Positions 1-7,343 of a stretch of DNA of 31,659 nt are shown here, piece by piece. Position 1 is the first letter of the stretch. Each line of letters starts with the position of its first letter. The notes under the pieces are model-generated. The model was not told the DNA's origin, ran no database searches, and saw only the letters and a list, made by a program, of their open reading frames with translations. A program made the translations under genes and the position numbers. Source of the DNA: Planctomycetia bacterium (GTDB taxonomy: Bacteria; Planctomycetota; UBA1135; GCA-002686595); NCBI GenBank assembly GCA_005778045.1, contig SXKQ01000195.1, positions 1-31,659 on the forward strand, in the 5' to 3' direction.

Positions 1-905
1 ATGCCGCCGGCGAGAACGCCGAGGCTCTCAAGCCGCTGCACATCCAGCAGGCGATGCTCGAGCGAACGCCGCTCCTCGTCCGCGCGCACGCGCGGCGTCA
101 GGTCCTCGATGCCGTGCAGTAGGCCGATGCGGGAGTTCGAGTCGTCGATGATGGGCCGCACCGCAAACCGCAGCGTGCGCCCGTCGGCCACGCGGAACTC
201 CCGCTCGAGGGCGGTCCCGTGGCCGATGCGCCGGCATGCCTGCTCGAACTCGCGCCACGCCTCAGAGTCGACGACAAGGCCCGAGACATGCTGGTACAGC
301 TCGCTCGCCGAGAGCCGCCCATGACGCAGGGGCTCCTCGAGCGCGCCGAGCGCGAGTACCTCGAGCAGCGGAGCGTTGAAGCGCAGCACCCGTCCGAAGC
401 CGTCTTCGGTGACGAACAGGCCCGCGGGCAGGCTGTCGATCGTCGCGTGCAGAAGTGCCTCCCGACGCCGCAGCTCGATCAGCGCCTCGCGCTCGCGGGT
501 GATGTCGCGGAACGTCGTGAGCACCGCGCGCGGCTTGCCTTCGACTCGCGACAGCAGCCGCGAGCTCACGCTGATCCAGACCAGCTCACCGCTCGGCCAA
601 TACACGCCCATGAGCACATTGCCCTGCGACTGCGCCGTGCGCATCGTCACCATCGCGGGATGGTCCTCGCCAAGGAAGGGTGTGCCGTTCCCATGCACGC
701 AGCGCCAGCGCGGATCGAGCGACGTGCGACCGGAAATCTGGCCCGCCGTCAGGCCGAGAATGCGCTCGGCCGAGGGGTTCCAGAACACGATCGCGCCACT
801 CTCTTCCTGCACGACGAGGCCTTCCCCCATCGCATCGAGAGTTGTGCGCAGGTCCTCGACGCTCGCCAGCGTCGGGAGCCCATCTCCCGCGTCCGGTACG
901 CCCAT
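1..905 (-). CDS. PAS-domain sensor histidine kinase, N-terminal part (runs off left edge)
   Basis: Only the first 301 residues lie in the window. They read as a PAS domain at about 15-130 (VVQEESGAIVFWNPSAERIL, a typical PAS core) ending in the usual PAS-to-helix junction TTFRDITRERE. A second PAS-like domain follows at about 145-275. The last visible residues, RLESLGVLAGGI at about 290-301, match the start of the H-box of histidine kinases that continue as AHDFNNLL, so the phosphoacceptor histidine should lie just outside the window. No membrane segment or signal peptide is visible, which suggests a cytoplasmic sensor. The ATG at 905 is chosen because an in-frame stop lies at 915-917 and AGGA sits about 8 bases upstream. 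The ligand is unknown. The gene is separated from the ABC permease by 70 bases and may be independent. A response-regulator domain at the far C-terminus is possible but unseen. Confidence 0.85.
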   Translation of the reverse strand, partial: MGVPDAGDGLPTLASVEDLRTTLDAMGEGLVVQEESGAIVFWNPSAERILGLTAGQISGRTSLDPRWRCVHGNGTPFLGEDHPAMVTMRTAQSQGNVLMGVYWPSGELVWISVSSRLLSRVEGKPRAVLTTFRDITREREALIELRRREALLHATIDSLPAGLFVTEDGFGRVLRFNAPLLEVLALGALEEPLRHGRLSASELYQHVSGLVVDSEAWREFEQACRRIGHGTALEREFRVADGRTLRFAVRPIIDDSNSRIGLLHGIEDLTPRVRADEERRSLEHRLLDVQRLESLGVLAGG

Positions 906-975
906 GTGCAGATCCTAGCAGCGACTTCCGCGCCGCGCGCCGCAACCTTCGAACGTCCTCGTCTCGCCTACGGCC

Positions 976-2658
976 CTAGGGCAAGTCGCGCGGCGCATCG
1001 AAGCGCCGCAGCGCCTGTCCGCCGAGAAAGACGAGCATTCCGATCTCCAGCGAGAGGATCGCGAGACCCGCCACGACGCCGACACCAACCGCAAGGAACT
1101 CCGGAAGCTCGAGGCCGTAGTGCAGGACGAGGTAAGGAGTCGCCGCCAGTCCGCCGCACGTAACGAGAACTGCCGAGCGCAGCAGCATCAGCACCATGGC
1201 GCGCCCCGCGTTCTGCAAGGCTCCGTCGTGGGCAGCTCCCGTGCGAACGGGAGCGAACAGGAAGGTGCTGTTGTCGATGGCCGTCCAAGCCAGCACAGCG
1301 AAGGGAACCGAGCCGACCACCACGAGCAGCCTTGGATCCGGGGCGCCGTGGTAGACCGCCAACGCCAGCACGCCGACCGTGATCATGCCTGAGACGAGCA
1401 GTGTCTCGGGCAAGAGTGTCGCAAGGAACAGTTTCCACGGCGCGACGGGCCAGCTGCGCAGGAGACCGACGAGCTCGAGATCCTCGCGGAAGTCAAAGCG
1501 CAGCCCCAGACACAGGTAGAAGATCCCAAAGCCCGCCACGATCAGCGAGCCGCGCAGAGCGGCGTCCGCATCGGTCTCGTTGGCGAGAATCGAGAAGCCC
1601 ACAATGCCCGTGAGGATCAGGCCCCCGACGAGGAAACTCGCGCGCGACTTGCGCACGATCGTGACCGCCTTGCGCCACGCCACCGCGCCGAAGGGACCGC
1701 GTCCGGCGAGCCATGGCGTGCGCCACGAGCGCGTGCCCGAGTTCGCGGCCCCCGAGTTCGCCGCCAGTCCGCGGCGGGCGCGCGTCAGCCTGCGCGCCAC
1801 GTCCGCTGAGGTATCGAGTGACAGCTCGCGGAAGTCGATGCCGATACGCGGAACCGCGAACCAAAGCCCGACGAAGATCGCGACGCACACGAGGAACGGC
1901 GGCCAGAACGCAGCAGCGTCGAGCGCCGTCATCGCCGCGACCCACGGCGTGAACGGCAGGCCGAGCACGACCACGATCCGCTGTTCGGCGAGGAATGCGA
2001 ACAGCTCCTCGGGGCTTCCGAACTGCGGCCGGGCCTCGCCACGGAACACGCCGCCCTGCACCAACGCGAACACAAGGCCCGCGACCAGCAAGAAGGACAG
2101 CGTGCGCCACGGCAAGCGCGCCAGGCGGCTCGCCAGGCGATTCTCCGCGTCTCCGAGCAGCAGCGACAGTCCCTGACCGAAGAGTGGCAGCGTGAGCAGC
2201 GCGCTCGACAGGCCCGCGAACGCGAACAGCGGCTCGGGGGCCCGACGCGAGAACATCCAGCCAAAGAACAGGCCACCGAAGAGCGAGCGCACGAGCGCCG
2301 AGCGCAGGCGATAGCGGATCAGCGCCGCGCGCGGAATCGGCGCGGAGAACAACGACTCGATCTCGGATGCCTGCAAGTACAGTCCGCGCATCGAGAAGGC
2401 GCTCGAGACGGTGAGCATCAGAAGCATGAACAGGCCGCTGCGTGCGAGCACCGTCAGCTGGTCGATCTGCATCACTCCCGCGGCGTGACCGGCACCGAAC
2501 AACACGCTGCCCATCCACAGCGCGAACACGAGCGCCCCGAGCAGCGCGAGCAAGGCGCCCTTCGGCGTGCGCAGCTTGCGCCACTGCCGTCGCCAGAAGC
2601 CGCGTCGCTTGCGGCTCTCGAGCAGCGCGAGCGCCGTCTCCCCGTCGAGAGCGCTCAC
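976..2658 (-). CDS. ABC exporter permease subunit, multi-spanning
   Basis: This 560-residue protein is a polytopic membrane protein with a basic cytoplasmic N-terminus (residues 17-33), a first hydrophobic segment at about 34-56 and further segments near 72-90, 126-160, 186-202 and through the C-terminal half (for example the hydrophobic run around 515-545). The stretch ESLFSAPIPRAALIRYRL at about 101-118 is typical of ABC-2-like or putative ABC exporter permeases. It starts with GTG at 2658, and this start overlaps the stop of the upstream ATPase gene by 4 bases (GTGA), so the two are translationally coupled and should form one transporter. The substrate cannot be read from the sequence. The gene lies at the end of a possible xylA-xylB-ATPase-permease transcript, but exporters of this kind are not expected to import xylose. 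Confidence 0.8.
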   Translation of the reverse strand: MSALDGETALALLESRKRRGFWRRQWRKLRTPKGALLALLGALVFALWMGSVLFGAGHAAGVMQIDQLTVLARSGLFMLLMLTVSSAFSMRGLYLQASEIESLFSAPIPRAALIRYRLRSALVRSLFGGLFFGWMFSRRAPEPLFAFAGLSSALLTLPLFGQGLSLLLGDAENRLASRLARLPWRTLSFLLVAGLVFALVQGGVFRGEARPQFGSPEELFAFLAEQRIVVVLGLPFTPWVAAMTALDAAAFWPPFLVCVAIFVGLWFAVPRIGIDFRELSLDTSADVARRLTRARRGLAANSGAANSGTRSWRTPWLAGRGPFGAVAWRKAVTIVRKSRASFLVGGLILTGIVGFSILANETDADAALRGSLIVAGFGIFYLCLGLRFDFREDLELVGLLRSWPVAPWKLFLATLLPETLLVSGMITVGVLALAVYHGAPDPRLLVVVGSVPFAVLAWTAIDNSTFLFAPVRTGAAHDGALQNAGRAMVLMLLRSAVLVTCGGLAATPYLVLHYGLELPEFLAVGVGVVAGLAILSLEIGMLVFLGGQALRRFDAPRDLP

Positions 2659-3431
2659 CTCGCGTCGCTCCCGCTGCCCTTGCTGTGCGGAACGCCCTCA
2701 CCCGTCGCCGCGAAGAAAATCTCTTCGAGGGAACCGCGCGAGTGCTCCGGGAAGCGCATGCGGGCCTCGTCGAGCGTGCCCTCAAAAATCTTGCGTCCGC
2801 GGTCGAGGATCAGGAGCCGCGTCGCGAGTTCCTCGATCAGCACGAGCAGGTGCGACGAGAGGATCACTGCCGTCCCCGCGCGCGCGAGGGCCTCGATCTC
2901 GTGCTTCGCCGAGCGAATCCCACGCGGATCGAGGCCGGAGAGCGGCTCGTCCATGAGCACCAGCGCCGGCCGCGCGATCCATGCGCAGCAGAGGGCCAAC
3001 TTCTGGCGCATGCCCCGGGACAGCTCGCCACCGAAGGCGTCGCGCTTCTCCGCGAGTTCGAAGCGCGCGAGCAGCTCGTCCGCGCGCGAGCGCCAGTCCC
3101 GCTGGCCGTACAGCGCCGCCGTGAACTCAAGGTGCTCCAACACCGTCAGGGCATCGAACGGTTGCGGGTCGTCGGGAATCCAGCGCATGGCGCACTTGGC
3201 CCGCTCCTCGTCCCGCGCGAGATCGAAGCCGCCGACCACGATGCGCCCTTCCTTGACGGGCAGCACGCCCGCGATCGTGCGCAGCGTCGTGGTCTTGCCC
3301 GCCCCGTTCGGTCCGACGAGACCGAGAATCTCGCCCGGCCGCAGCTGGAAGGAGAGCCCGTCGACCGCGCGATTGGACTCGTAGGAACGACCGAAACCCT
3401 CAACTGACAGCACAAACGGTGACGTTTCCAC
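2655..3431 (-). CDS. ABC transporter ATP-binding protein
   Basis: The protein is a complete ABC ATPase of about 258 residues. Walker A is GPNGAGKTT at about 40-48, the signature is LSRGMRQKLAL at about 138-148, Walker B is ALVLMDEP at about 156-163 and the H-loop histidine lies in SSHLL at about 193-197. It would power the permease encoded directly downstream, whose GTG start overlaps its TGA stop. The frame stays open upstream into xylB to about 3713, but that extension is antisense-like composition and overlaps a clear gene. I therefore use the GTG at 3431, where the protein begins VETSPFVLSV, a normal distance from the first ABC beta-strand. A GTG at 3413 is an alternative. No strong ribosome binding site decides between them. 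The short C-terminal tail after residue 235 (SLEEIFFAATGEG) resembles ABC-2 type exporter ATPases. Confidence 0.88.
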   Translation of the reverse strand: METSPFVLSVEGFGRSYESNRAVDGLSFQLRPGEILGLVGPNGAGKTTTLRTIAGVLPVKEGRIVVGGFDLARDEERAKCAMRWIPDDPQPFDALTVLEHLEFTAALYGQRDWRSRADELLARFELAEKRDAFGGELSRGMRQKLALCCAWIARPALVLMDEPLSGLDPRGIRSAKHEIEALARAGTAVILSSHLLVLIEELATRLLILDRGRKIFEGTLDEARMRFPEHSRGSLEEIFFAATGEGVPHSKGSGSDAR

Positions 3432-3463
3432 TGCCTCGATTATGCCCGCCCGATCGGCTGGTT

Positions 3464-4915
3464 TCACGCTCGGCCGGCGCGCGCAAGCCGCTCCCGCGCG
3501 GTGCGCATCATGAGCACGCGGTGCGCGTCGGGTCGCGCCGGAGCGCCGGCGGGGCTGGCCCAGCCGCTCGCCACCGCATCGATGCCGAGGGCCTCGCCCT
3601 CGCTGCAGCGCCTCGTCCAAGCCGCCTGAAGCGCCGCGCCCAAGGCCGCGGTCTCTGGCTCGGAAAGAGGCACGACAGTCGCCTCCAAGGCGTCGGCAAG
3701 GATGGAGCGCCACAGCACATTGCGCGCGCCGCCGCCCACCGCGCGGACGGTGTCGATCCCAAGGCCGAGGGCTCGCAGCCGCTCGACGCCGAGCGCGAGA
3801 TTGAGCGCCACGCCCTCGAGCGCGGCCCGGAACACCACGCCTGGCCGCAGCAGCCCGGGGCGAACTCCCTCGAGCGCTCCGCTCGCGCGCGGCAGGTTCG
3901 GCACGCGCTCGCCCACGAGATACGGCACGAACAAGAGTCCGCCACAGCCCGGCTCGACCTGCTCAGCCTGCCGCGTGAGGGTCTCGAGGTCGGAGCCGAA
4001 CGCCGCGCACACTTCCTCGAGCACGCCGGTGGCATTCATCACGCACAGCAGCGGCAGCCAGCCGCCGGTCGAGTCGCAGAACGGCGCGATCAGGCCCTCG
4101 GGGTCGACGATGGCACGCGAAGAGTGCGCGAATACGGTGGCCGAAGTGCCGAGGCTCAGCACCGCCACGCCCTCGCGCGTCGCGCCCGCGCCGATCGCGC
4201 TCATCATGTTGTCGCCGCCGCCAGAGCTCACCGGGATGCCGACGCACTCGCGCGGCAGCCCGAGCCACGCCGCGCCCTCCGCCGTCAGGGTGCCCGCGAT
4301 CGAGCCGCTCTCCACCAGCGGCGGCAGCATGCCGGGCAGGCGCGGGTCGATGAGTCGCATCGTGCGTGCGCAGAACGCGCGCGCCTGCGGATCGAGCCAG
4401 CCCGTGCCGGAAGCGTCGCCGGGCTCCATGGTCGCCAGCCCCGTGAGCTTCCAGTTCACCCAGTCGTGCGGCAGCAGCACGAGATCGACCTTGCGCCACA
4501 GCTCGGGCTCGTGACGCCGCATCCACGCGAGCTTGGGTGCGGTGAATCCCGCTGGAATCGCGCGCCCGGCGCGGCTCGAGAGCTCCGCGGCCTCGTCCGC
4601 CGCCGACGTGTCGCACCACAGCTTCGCCGGGCGCACGACCGCGCCACTCGCATCGAGCACGACAGCGCCGTGCTGCTGGCCGGAAACCCCGATGCCCGCG
4701 AGCTCGCGCAGGTCTGCCTGCTGCAGGATGCGCGTCGTCACCTCGCGCAACGCCGTGGCCCACGTGTCGGGATGCTGCTCCGCATGACCGGGCGGCAAAC
4801 CCTCGATCAACCCGTACGAAGCCGACGCGCGCGCGACCACAGCGCGCTGAACGTCGTCGATCAGGAGCGCCTTCGTGCTCTGGGTGCCGACGTCGAATCC
4901 GAGATAGAACGCCAT
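3464..4915 (-). CDS. xylB: Xylulokinase (FGGY family)
   Basis: This 483-residue protein phosphorylates D-xylulose to xylulose 5-phosphate, feeding the pentose phosphate pathway. The N-terminal FGGY phosphate-binding loop GFDVGTQSTK (6-15) contains Asp8. The substrate-contacting segment GVSGQQHG lies at 76-83. The catalytic base is expected at Asp235 in SSGGGDNMMSA. SLGTSATVFA near 256 and the C-terminal AVGGGARNVLWRSILAD form the second ATP-binding lobe. Its length is normal for XylB. It starts 10 bases after the xylA stop, so the two are surely cotranscribed, which also supports xylulose over other FGGY sugars. No xylose transporter or xylose regulator of the XylR type is visible in the window. 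Confidence 0.95.
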   Translation of the reverse strand: MAFYLGFDVGTQSTKALLIDDVQRAVVARASASYGLIEGLPPGHAEQHPDTWATALREVTTRILQQADLRELAGIGVSGQQHGAVVLDASGAVVRPAKLWCDTSAADEAAELSSRAGRAIPAGFTAPKLAWMRRHEPELWRKVDLVLLPHDWVNWKLTGLATMEPGDASGTGWLDPQARAFCARTMRLIDPRLPGMLPPLVESGSIAGTLTAEGAAWLGLPRECVGIPVSSGGGDNMMSAIGAGATREGVAVLSLGTSATVFAHSSRAIVDPEGLIAPFCDSTGGWLPLLCVMNATGVLEEVCAAFGSDLETLTRQAEQVEPGCGGLLFVPYLVGERVPNLPRASGALEGVRPGLLRPGVVFRAALEGVALNLALGVERLRALGLGIDTVRAVGGGARNVLWRSILADALEATVVPLSEPETAALGAALQAAWTRRCSEGEALGIDAVASGWASPAGAPARPDAHRVLMMRTARERLARAGRA

Positions 4916-4925
4916 CGAGTCTCGC

Positions 4926-6098
4926 TCAGCGCACCCCGAGCAGGTGCTCCATCATCAACTGGTCGAGCCGCTCGTAGCGCAGTCCGCGCTTCGCGACGGC
5001 GGTGGCGTCGATCGCGAGCGCGCGCAGCCGCGCGGCCTTGTCGCGCGTGTAGCCCGAGAGCAGCGGATCCACGGCGGAATCCTTGACGTCCGCGATGATC
5101 GCGCGCACCTCGGGATCGGCGTCGAACGCCTGGGCGCGCGCCTTCAGGATCTTGTAGGTGCGCATGCAGCCGCGCGCGAAGTCCCACACGCCCAGCTCAT
5201 CCTCCGTACGGTAGGCGTGCGCGTCGAAGTGCAGCGGGCCTCGATAGGGCTCGGTCCCCATGGTGCCCTCGAGCAGGCGCACCAGCAGGAAGGCCTGCCG
5301 CACGTCCTCGGAGCCGAAGCGGAAGTCCTGGTCGTAGCGCCCGATGCGCTGCGCGTTGAGGTCGATGTGGAAGAGCTTGCCCGCCTCCATCGCCTGCGCG
5401 ACACCGTGCGCGAAGGAAAGGCCCGCCATCGTCTCGTGCGCCACCTCGGGGTTCACGCCAACCATCTCGGGGTGCGCGAGCGTCGAGATGAAGTGCAGCA
5501 TGTGCCCCGTGGTCGGGAAGTAGATGTCCCCGCGCGGCTCGTTCGGCTTGGCCTCGAGCGCGAAGCGCAGGTCATAGCGCTGGTCGCGCACGTACTCGCA
5601 CAGGAAGTCCATCGCATCGCGGGTGCGCGCCACCGCCGTGCGCGGGTCGCGGCAAGCATCGGCCTCCGTGCCCTCGCGCCCGCCCCAGAACACGTACGTG
5701 CGCGCGCCGAGCTCGACGCCGAGGTCGATCGCGTCCATAGACTTGCGCAGCGCGAAGGCGCGCACCTTGGGATCGTTCGAGCTGAACGCGCCGTCCTTGA
5801 AGATCGGGTGCGAGAACAGGTTCGTGGTCGCCATCGGCACGCACAGGCCGTGCTCGGCGAGAGCGGCCTTGAACTCGCGCACGATCCCGTCGCGCTCTGC
5901 CGCGGAGGCGCCGAACGGCACGAGGTCGTTGTCGTGCAGGTTGACGCCCCACGCTCCGCACTCGGCGAGCTTCCTGACCGTGTACGTCGGAGCGAGCGGA
6001 GCCCGCACGGCGTCGCCAAAGGGATCGCGACCCGTGTTGCCCACGGTCCAGAGGCCGAAGCTGAAACGGTCGGCCGGGGTCGGGTCGAAGGGATCCAT
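4926..6098 (-). CDS. xylA: Xylose isomerase (Actinoplanes/Streptomyces-type, about 390 residues)
   Basis: XylA interconverts D-xylose and D-xylulose (and glucose and fructose) using two divalent metals. All hallmark residues can be read: His55 and Asp58 in NLHDND, Phe95, Trp138 in VFWGGREG, Glu182 and Lys184 in [10 protein letters not shown], Glu218 and His221 in NPEVAHE, Asp246 in FHIDLNAQ and the aspartate of HFDAHAYR. The length of 390 residues and the lack of an N-terminal extension fit the shorter class I enzymes of actinobacteria rather than the roughly 440-residue class II enzymes of E. coli type. A strong ribosome binding site, AGAGGAG, stands 8 bases before the ATG. It is the first gene of the xyl transcript and faces a divergent phosphodiesterase gene across 89 bases. 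Confidence 0.96.
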   Translation of the reverse strand: MDPFDPTPADRFSFGLWTVGNTGRDPFGDAVRAPLAPTYTVRKLAECGAWGVNLHDNDLVPFGASAAERDGIVREFKAALAEHGLCVPMATTNLFSHPIFKDGAFSSNDPKVRAFALRKSMDAIDLGVELGARTYVFWGGREGTEADACRDPRTAVARTRDAMDFLCEYVRDQRYDLRFALEAKPNEPRGDIYFPTTGHMLHFISTLAHPEMVGVNPEVAHETMAGLSFAHGVAQAMEAGKLFHIDLNAQRIGRYDQDFRFGSEDVRQAFLLVRLLEGTMGTEPYRGPLHFDAHAYRTEDELGVWDFARGCMRTYKILKARAQAFDADPEVRAIIADVKDSAVDPLLSGYTRDKAARLRALAIDATAVAKRGLRYERLDQLMMEHLLGVR

Positions 6099-6155
6099 CG
6101 AGACGCTCCTCTTTGGGGGGTACGGGGGCGTGCGTGACGCGCAGGCCCGGGGCGA

Positions 6156-6167
6156 GCATGATCATGC
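6156..6167. promoter_or_regulatory. 12-bp perfect palindrome in the xylA/phosphodiesterase divergent region
   Basis: GCATGATCATGC is a perfect 12-bp palindrome, placed 58 bases upstream of xylA and 20 bases upstream of the ATG of the divergent phosphodiesterase gene. Its position suits an operator for a dimeric regulator acting on either gene. It overlaps no chosen coding region, although an alternative upstream ATG at 6158 of the plus gene would cover it. No regulator gene is nearby and the match to any known operator is not established. Confidence 0.3.
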
Positions 6168-6187
6168 CATGCACAGGTAGGACTTGC

Positions 6188-6931
6188 ATGAAGCCGGACC
6201 GGGAACTTGATCCTCGCGAGCGACTCGTCGCCCACCGCGGGCTGGCCGCGCGCTTTCCCGAGAACACCCGGGCCTCGGTACGGGGCGCGCTGGACGCCGG
6301 GGCAAGGCGTGTCGAGATCGACGCGCAGCTGTGCGCCGACCAGGTTCCGGTCCTGATGCACGACGGAACGCTCGAGCGGCTGTGCGGCCACCCGCGGCGC
6401 GTGGCCGACGTATCCTCCGCGGAGCTCGCGGGCCTGCGCGCCGCCGAGCGCGCCCGCTTCGCCGCGCACTTCGCGACAGAACCTGTCGCGACACTCGCGG
6501 ACTTCGCCCGCGACATCGCCGCCACCGGCGCCCACGCCTACGTGGAGCTCAAGCGCGCGTCCATCGAGCACTTCGGCGCGGAAGCCGTACTGGCCGCGCT
6601 CGAAGTCCCCCTGCGCCCGCTCACGGGCCGCGCCACGCTGATCTCCTTCGATCTCGCCACCCTCGAGCACGCCCGCGCCAGCCTCCCCCACCCCGTCGGA
6701 CCCGTGCTGACCTCGGGCTCCGAGCTCGCCTCCGCCCGCATCGCCGCGCTCTCCCCGAGCGTGATCTTCTGCGATCACCGCAAGCTGCCCCGGGGCCCAC
6801 TGCGCGCCCCCGCTCCGCTGTGCGTCTACGAGATCGCGAGCGGTGCCCACGCGCGCGAGCTCGCCGCCCGCGGCGTCGCGCTCTTCGAGACCTTCGACGT
6901 CGAGCGCCTGCTCCGCGAGCTCGCGACATGA
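6188..6931 (+). CDS. Glycerophosphodiester phosphodiesterase family protein
   Basis: This 247-residue cytoplasmic protein (no signal peptide) has the GDPD TIM-barrel pattern: VAHRGLAARFPENT with catalytic His16 and Arg17, metal ligands Glu43 and Asp45 in VEIDAQL, the second catalytic histidine His58 in LMHDGTLER, and YVELK at about 118-122. The family hydrolyses glycerophosphodiesters to glycerol 3-phosphate and an alcohol. The exact substrate is unknown. The start at 6188 has a clear ribosome binding site (AGGTAGGA, 7 bases before ATG). Upstream ATGs at 6113 and 6158 in the same frame lack one. It is divergent from xylA and has no same-strand neighbour closer than 412 bases, so it is probably monocistronic. 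Confidence 0.87.
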   Translation: MKPDRELDPRERLVAHRGLAARFPENTRASVRGALDAGARRVEIDAQLCADQVPVLMHDGTLERLCGHPRRVADVSSAELAGLRAAERARFAAHFATEPVATLADFARDIAATGAHAYVELKRASIEHFGAEAVLAALEVPLRPLTGRATLISFDLATLEHARASLPHPVGPVLTSGSELASARIAALSPSVIFCDHRKLPRGPLRAPAPLCVYEIASGAHARELAARGVALFETFDVERLLRELAT

Positions 6932-6999
6932 CCATCGACGCGTCCGCGCGCCGCGAGTGACTCGGAGTCAACGCCGAGCGCACCTACCGAGGAAGGGGA

Positions 7000-7040
7000 G
7001 GATCCCCGTGCGCGGCGGGGCTCAGCTCGCCGCGCGATCC
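7000..7040 (+). repeat. Large bulged hairpin in intergenic region
   Basis: GGATC at 7000-7004 pairs with GATCC at 7036-7040, and GCGCGGCG at 7010-7017 pairs with CGCCGCGC at 7028-7035. This leaves a 5-base bulge on the 5' side and a 10-base loop. The 5' arm also takes part in an alternative small hairpin at 6995-7007 (GGGGA/TCCCC), so the two folds exclude each other. No T-run follows, so a standard intrinsic terminator is not indicated. Confidence 0.5.
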
Positions 7041-7041
7041 A

Positions 7042-7058
7042 GAGAGGCACGGCCTCTC
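7042..7058 (+). repeat. Perfect 7-bp hairpin with 3-base loop
   Basis: GAGAGGC at 7042-7048 pairs with GCCTCTC at 7052-7058 around the loop ACG. It stands one base after the larger bulged hairpin, so the two form a tandem pair about 70 to 130 bases past the phosphodiesterase stop. There is no T-rich tail. Confidence 0.45.
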
Positions 7059-7343
7059 CGCGACACTGGCCACGAGTCTGGGAGCTCCCGCTCCGCGCAT
7101 CGACCCAAGCTCGCCGAGGAGCGCAGCAACGAACTAGCCCCCCTTTTCGCGGATTTGGGCACTCGATCGTCGGGCTCCGCCGTTCCGGATGACTGCACTC
7201 CGAATGCTCCCCCTCGGGAATCGGCGAAGTCCGCTGAGGCGTGAGCGCGAGACTGGCAGCGCGAGGCGACGCCTCGGCCAAGGCGCGACGCGTGTCGTTC
7301 GTGCGCCGTGGTGCCCGCAACGAATCCGCACCCGAGGTTTCAC

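Larger units (their letters stand above)
6932..7343. other. 412-base gene-free region rich in hairpins
   Basis: I find no convincing gene here. The open frames crossing it are poor in composition and run antisense or out of frame into the neighbouring genes. It holds several inverted repeats: 6995-7007 (5-bp stem, 3-base loop), 7000-7040 (a bulged stem of 5 plus 8 bp), 7042-7058 (7-bp stem, 3-base loop), a 10-bp palindrome at 7080-7089, and 7262-7276 (6-bp stem, 3-base loop). It is the longest non-coding stretch in an otherwise tightly packed window and lies directly upstream of the flavoprotein gene. It could be a terminator region for the phosphodiesterase gene, a structured 5' leader, a small RNA gene or a decayed gene. 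I cannot match it to a known riboswitch. Confidence 0.5.

Noticed and set aside
976..3431. ABC pair as a xylose importer because it follows xylAB
   Set aside because: The permease is of exporter type, there is no substrate-binding protein, and a single ATPase and permease are arranged as in ABC-2-like exporters.
3432..3713. N-terminal extension of the ABC ATPase frame
   Set aside because: It overlaps the conserved C-terminus of xylB, has arginine-rich mirror-frame composition, and the ATPase is complete without it.
7004..7090. Possible cobalamin riboswitch (CACTGGCCACGAGTCTGGGA has some likeness)
   Set aside because: The conserved B12-box core and other paired elements are absent, and the downstream gene has no link to cobalamin.
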